Assembly (NCBI GenBank): GCA_019358975.1
Contig: JAHHIL010000047.1
Coordinates: 1-46,875, forward strand
Direction of reading: 5' to 3'
Origin: Trichocoleus desertorum ATA4-8-CV12
Lineage (GTDB): Bacteria; Cyanobacteriota; Cyanobacteriia; FACHB-46
Length of the DNA stretch: 46,875 bases
Part shown: positions 44,294-46,875 of the stretch, in pieces
Layout: every line of letters begins with the position of its first letter
Position numbering within the stretch: position 1 is the stretch's first letter
Position numbers and translations under genes: made by a program
The notes under the pieces: model-generated
What the model saw: the letters and a program-made list of their open reading frames with translations, nothing else
Database searches by the model: none
Told to the model about the DNA's origin: nothing

Positions 44294-44500
44294 CTATTCA
44301 GCTATTTCTACCGAGCCATCGGCCAAAACCTTGATGTTGTCAGGATCAACGTAATGGCAAACAGCATCATTCATGCAAATCAGCGCCCAGCCAGATTGGT
44401 CGATCCCAACTAATTTATAGTCTGTATCTTCAATGAAGAAACCCTTATGGTTACGGGTTCCTGATTCGATTTGAACATTATAGTTATCTGTAATAGCCAT
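44294..44500 (-). CDS. Small conserved-looking protein, unknown function
   Basis: From the ATG at 44500 the product is 68 residues (MAITDNYNVQIESG...ADGSVEIAE). It is acidic, soluble, beta-rich and contains two Cys (ALICMNDAVCHYVDP), which may bind metal or form a disulphide. I recognise no family. The intrinsic terminator right behind it and a good coding look support it as a real gene. An ATG at 44515 adds five residues (MGKNT) and is the alternative start; AAGCTTAATC lies before it without a strong ribosome-binding site. Confidence 0.6.
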   Translation of the reverse strand: MAITDNYNVQIESGTRNHKGFFIEDTDYKLVGIDQSGWALICMNDAVCHYVDPDNIKVLADGSVEIAE

Positions 44501-44515
44501 GGTGTTTTTCCCCAA

Positions 44516-45208
44516 GATTAAGCTTTTTTAAATTTACGATTGATGTGTTTCGTTCACATCTTCGCTTGATTCCTAAAAGCTTATCACTAGACAGAGAGAA
44601 CGATCATTAAGTTATTTAATATTTCACTAAAACAGAAAGCAGCCTTTGTTACACAATTGAGGGATCACCAAGAAGTGACGCTAACTAATGAAGAACGAGC
44701 GAATTAGTGAAGCAATTAGAGGGTTCTATGATCTCTGCCTTTTGGTAGAGGTAGAAGTCGAATCACTCACCGCCTCAAGGGTTTCAGTGAACTTGAAGTG
44801 CTGATCCCCCTGAGGCAGATACAAAAAGCAACTCAATAAATGACGCAACAAGTTACTCAAGAGCTATAGCAATTACGGAATTCAATATTGCAACTTAAAC
44901 CAGTAAGTATTTATCCTCAATTACGGAATTCAATATTGCAACTTAAATCAGTAAGTATTTATCCTCAATTACAAAAGTTCATCTAATTCATTCTTGTGAT
45001 TTCAGATGGAAAACTGATGCCCTCAAACGCCCTAATGTAATCTAAATGTTCATCAGGCTTTTGAAGCTGGTTTATGGGATAGCTATCTGTGAAAAGATCA
45101 CGCTCCTGAAGGGCTGATGCTTAATAAAGTGCAAGTAGTGAGCGGTCATGCAAAAAAGCTTGGTATCTTGCTAGCAATCTCGAATATGAGTGGGGAGGGC
45201 AGTGAAGC
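44516..45208. other. Long intergenic region with a tandem repeat
   Basis: About 690 bases, AT-rich. It contains the 48-bp tandem repeat (44870-44965), an imperfect inverted repeat GCCTCA (44772-44777)/TGAGGC (44811-44816), and the ribosome-binding site of the next gene (GGGGAGGG at about 45192-45199). A 38-codon ATG frame at 44688-44804 lacks a ribosome-binding site and is not called. Composition resembles an accessory region and might hide a small RNA or the remains of a mobile element. Confidence 0.45.
44870..44965. repeat. 48-bp tandem repeat, two copies
   Basis: Two adjacent 48-base units (44870-44917 and 44918-44965), each starting CAATTACGGAATTCAATATT and ending GTAAGTATTTATCCT. They differ by one C/T, and the first seven bases of a third unit follow (44966-44972). 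The unit carries AATATT, but no long self-complementary arms. Not a CRISPR, because there are no spacers. Confidence 0.9.
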
Positions 45209-46798
45209 ATGGCATCTCAATCCGATCGCCTGGTTAGGATTGAACTCACCGTTCAGGAGACTTCTGCCTTGCTAGAAGGGCTGGAAGCGTGGCAAAACCT
45301 GGGGCTACTCTCAGACACTCAAATTAAGCAACTTGGCGATCGCTATCTCACCTGTGCCTTACCAGAGCCTGTTCCGGTCACTCCCCTGCCCACCCCCCTG
45401 TCCGTCAGTGATGCTGAGTTTGACTCGGACTTTGTCACTGAGCTACCTGAGCGATCCCCGTCAAGACCCCGCATTAGAACAGGTGTTCGATCTTCCTCTC
45501 GCTCTGCCAGCGTTGCTAGCCCTACTAGCGTTACAAGCTCTACTACCAGGCAAAGCAACTTCTTAGCCGAACGCCTGCAATCATTAATGACCGAGATTAG
45601 CGTCATTTGGCTGCTATTTCTGGGCGTGTTTATGGTGGTGGTGTCTTCTGGAGTGCTCGCAGCAAGCCAGTGGCGCAACTTTCCTCCCACGGGGCAATAC
45701 GGGATTCTGTTTGCCTACACTTTGGCATTCTGGGCAGTCAGTTTGTGGACCGCGAAGCAACCTCACTTACAGCTCACCACTCGCATGTTGCAGACGGCGA
45801 CGTTGCTGATCATTCCAGTTAATTTCTGGATGATGGATGGGTTTAAGTTGTGGCAACAACCTGGGGGCTGGGCGATCGCGGCTATTGCGGCTTTGGTGCT
45901 GACGGCGCTGCTACTGCAACTTTTAGGACTCAGGCGTTTGGGGCTCAGGCAGAGTGCGATCGCTAGTTCTCGGTTGCTCCTGCTCGATAGCATTGCCCTC
46001 AGTTGGCTGCATTGGGGTTGGGGGTGGCCCGGATTTCCGCTGATTGCTACCTATCTAGGGACAGTCGGCACTGCATTTGTGTTGTTGCAGCAAGACCAAG
46101 CTTCAGCAACTACTACGACCCGAGCCGTTCCAGAAGCGCGATCGCCTGATTCAGAGGCCGTTTCTTCTCCCACACCGGGGCAGGCATGGCTAGCGCCTAG
46201 CATCATTGCGGTTGCAGCTTCAGCTTTGCTACTGATTGCCAGAGCTGTTTTGGTCGCCCAAGTCCCAGTCCATCAGTTAGGGTTGGCGGTGGGCATTTGT
46301 GGTTGGCTGCTGTGCTGGCTGGCACGACAGAATCCGGGCAGAGCCTTGTGGGTTCCAGCGGGAGCCGCTTTATTGCTGATTGGCTGGTTGGCTACAGTCG
46401 CAGTGGCACCTCCTTGGCAAGCGATCGCAATTAGTGGCTTAGGGTTATGGCTCCTCAGCGATCGCTTACGGCAGCTACATCAGGTTGTTCCACTCACCGC
46501 TGCTTTTCTGGTGGGGCTACAGGCTTATTGGTTGCTGTGGCGGTTGATTCCGGTGGGAAACAGGCAAGCTGTTCTGAGTTGGGGTGAACAGGTAGCAGGA
46601 GCTTCATTCACCGCTGCGAGCTTGGCTGGGGTAGGCTTCTTCCCCTATTTAGCGTTGATGCTCGTGGTGGCTCAGTATTGGCGACAACGGCAGCAACCAC
46701 GCCTCGCGGACTGGAGTGAATTCTTAGCTTTAGGCTTGGGCATTGCTTTAAGGGGGTTGCAAATAAATAACACCCCTGTCAAGCAGGAAGAATGGTGA
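45209..46798 (+). CDS. Polytopic membrane protein, probably truncated
   Basis: A 529-residue protein: an N-terminal segment (RLVRIELTVQETSALLEGLEAW), a Ser/Pro-rich linker (about 55-115), and about 12 hydrophobic helices from residue 133 on. It looks like the large DUF2157-like membrane proteins of cyanobacteria, which as I recall are much longer. After the last hydrophobic stretch (LALGLGIAL, about residue 513) the sequence turns abruptly hydrophilic for 14 residues and stops. The change coincides with a G5 tract at 46752, and a converging frame overlaps the end. I infer the gene was cut by an insertion or rearrangement. Function unknown. Confidence 0.65.
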   Translation: MASQSDRLVRIELTVQETSALLEGLEAWQNLGLLSDTQIKQLGDRYLTCALPEPVPVTPLPTPLSVSDAEFDSDFVTELPERSPSRPRIRTGVRSSSRSASVASPTSVTSSTTRQSNFLAERLQSLMTEISVIWLLFLGVFMVVVSSGVLAASQWRNFPPTGQYGILFAYTLAFWAVSLWTAKQPHLQLTTRMLQTATLLIIPVNFWMMDGFKLWQQPGGWAIAAIAALVLTALLLQLLGLRRLGLRQSAIASSRLLLLDSIALSWLHWGWGWPGFPLIATYLGTVGTAFVLLQQDQASATTTTRAVPEARSPDSEAVSSPTPGQAWLAPSIIAVAASALLLIARAVLVAQVPVHQLGLAVGICGWLLCWLARQNPGRALWVPAGAALLLIGWLATVAVAPPWQAIAISGLGLWLLSDRLRQLHQVVPLTAAFLVGLQAYWLLWRLIPVGNRQAVLSWGEQVAGASFTAASLAGVGFFPYLALMLVVAQYWRQRQQPRLADWSEFLALGLGIALRGLQINNTPVKQEEW

Positions 46799-46875
46799 TA
46801 TCCCATTTGGGTAAAGTTTCAGACCGTTGCCAGAAGGGGAGATAGGATTCTAATTCCTCAGCCAGCAATTTGATT
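46779..46875 (-). CDS. C-terminal end of an unidentified protein entering from the right (partial)
   Basis: A minus-strand frame is open from the right edge to a TGA (complement at 46779-46781). It reads IKLLAEELESYLPFWQ... and ends KWDITILPA, a coherent amphipathic and aromatic sequence. It overlaps the last 20 bases of the membrane-protein gene in the opposite direction. It could be the end of a transposase or another insertion-borne gene, given the broken neighbour, but only 31 residues are seen and I do not recognise the family. An AGGGG(G)T/ACCCCT hairpin at 46751-46777 lies just beyond its stop. Confidence 0.4.
   Translation of the reverse strand, partial: IKLLAEELESYLPFWQRSETLPKWDITILPA

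Noticed and set aside
44688-44804. 38-codon ATG frame in the long gap
   Set aside because: No ribosome-binding site and no family resemblance; a frame this short is expected by chance.
44870-44965. Tandem repeat considered as a CRISPR
   Set aside because: Units are directly adjacent, only two in number, with no spacers and no cas genes.
1-46875. tRNA, rRNA, tmRNA or RNase P RNA genes
   Set aside because: I looked for T-loop-like and long structured segments in the gaps and saw none; a covariance-model scan would be needed to be certain.

Overview
This is a chromosomal segment of a cyanobacterium, probably filamentous. The palindrome GCGATCGC (HIP1) recurs throughout, in genes and between them. 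The gene content is also cyanobacterial: a fbp-tal-zwf-opcA operon, the plastid-type families Ycf46 and Ycf35 (DUF1257), a Psb32/TLP18.3-type thylakoid protein, an rbp-rpsU pair, OpcA, and separately located cobalamin genes. The species cannot be named from sequence alone. Most of the window is ordinary, densely packed core genome. I saw no rRNA, tRNA, CRISPR array or prophage.

Layout. 1-9.1 kb: tail of a ribbon-helix-helix-like gene, a two-helix membrane protein, cobH, a TPM/Psb32 protein, a TPR protein, the GTPase hflX (apparently with an ATA start), a PEP-CTERM protein with a strong terminator, the glutathione pair grxC-gshB, a PKHD dioxygenase, and a small lipoprotein with an internal duplication. 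9.1-13.2 kb: an IMPase/CysQ-like phosphatase, then a minus-strand group of CopG-like protein, Ycf46 AAA ATPase and Ycf35/DUF1257, with hairpins and a 20-nt near-palindrome between the last two, then a lipoprotein. 13.4-19.7 kb: infC (unusual start), a 1015-residue transporter-plus-HEAT fusion followed by a stand-alone cyclic-nucleotide-binding protein, and cbiA. 19.8-25.3 kb: the oxidative pentose phosphate operon, transcribed fbp, tal, zwf, opcA and ended by an intrinsic terminator. 25.8-37 kb: recQ, 5-formyltetrahydrofolate cyclo-ligase, a hybrid histidine kinase, a fused dipeptide-type ABC ATPase, a HEAT-repeat protein, ftsE, a WecG/TagA glycosyltransferase, and an AT-rich accessory patch with a membrane alpha/beta hydrolase. 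37.5-46.9 kb: a 1069-residue GH15/phosphorylase-kinase-like protein, an orphan hicB preceded by a decayed hicA, a Uma2 nuclease, rpsU and rbp, a sensor kinase without an adjacent regulator, a small orphan protein, a 48-bp tandem repeat, and a large membrane protein that seems to be cut short near the right edge beside a converging unidentified reading frame.

How the genes work together. Fbp, transaldolase, Zwf and OpcA (the activator of Zwf) form one carbon-oxidation unit for dark NADPH production. GrxC and GshB support glutathione redox chemistry. CobH and CbiA belong to cobalamin synthesis but are 17 kb apart. The least understood units are the transporter-HEAT/cNMP-binding pair, the CopG-Ycf46-Ycf35 group, and the accessory patches around 36-37, 40.8 and 44.5-46.9 kb. 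I did not find a clearly complete new defence or mobile system; the most notable signals are decayed or unusual pieces (hicA remnant, truncated membrane protein, non-canonical starts, tandem repeats).
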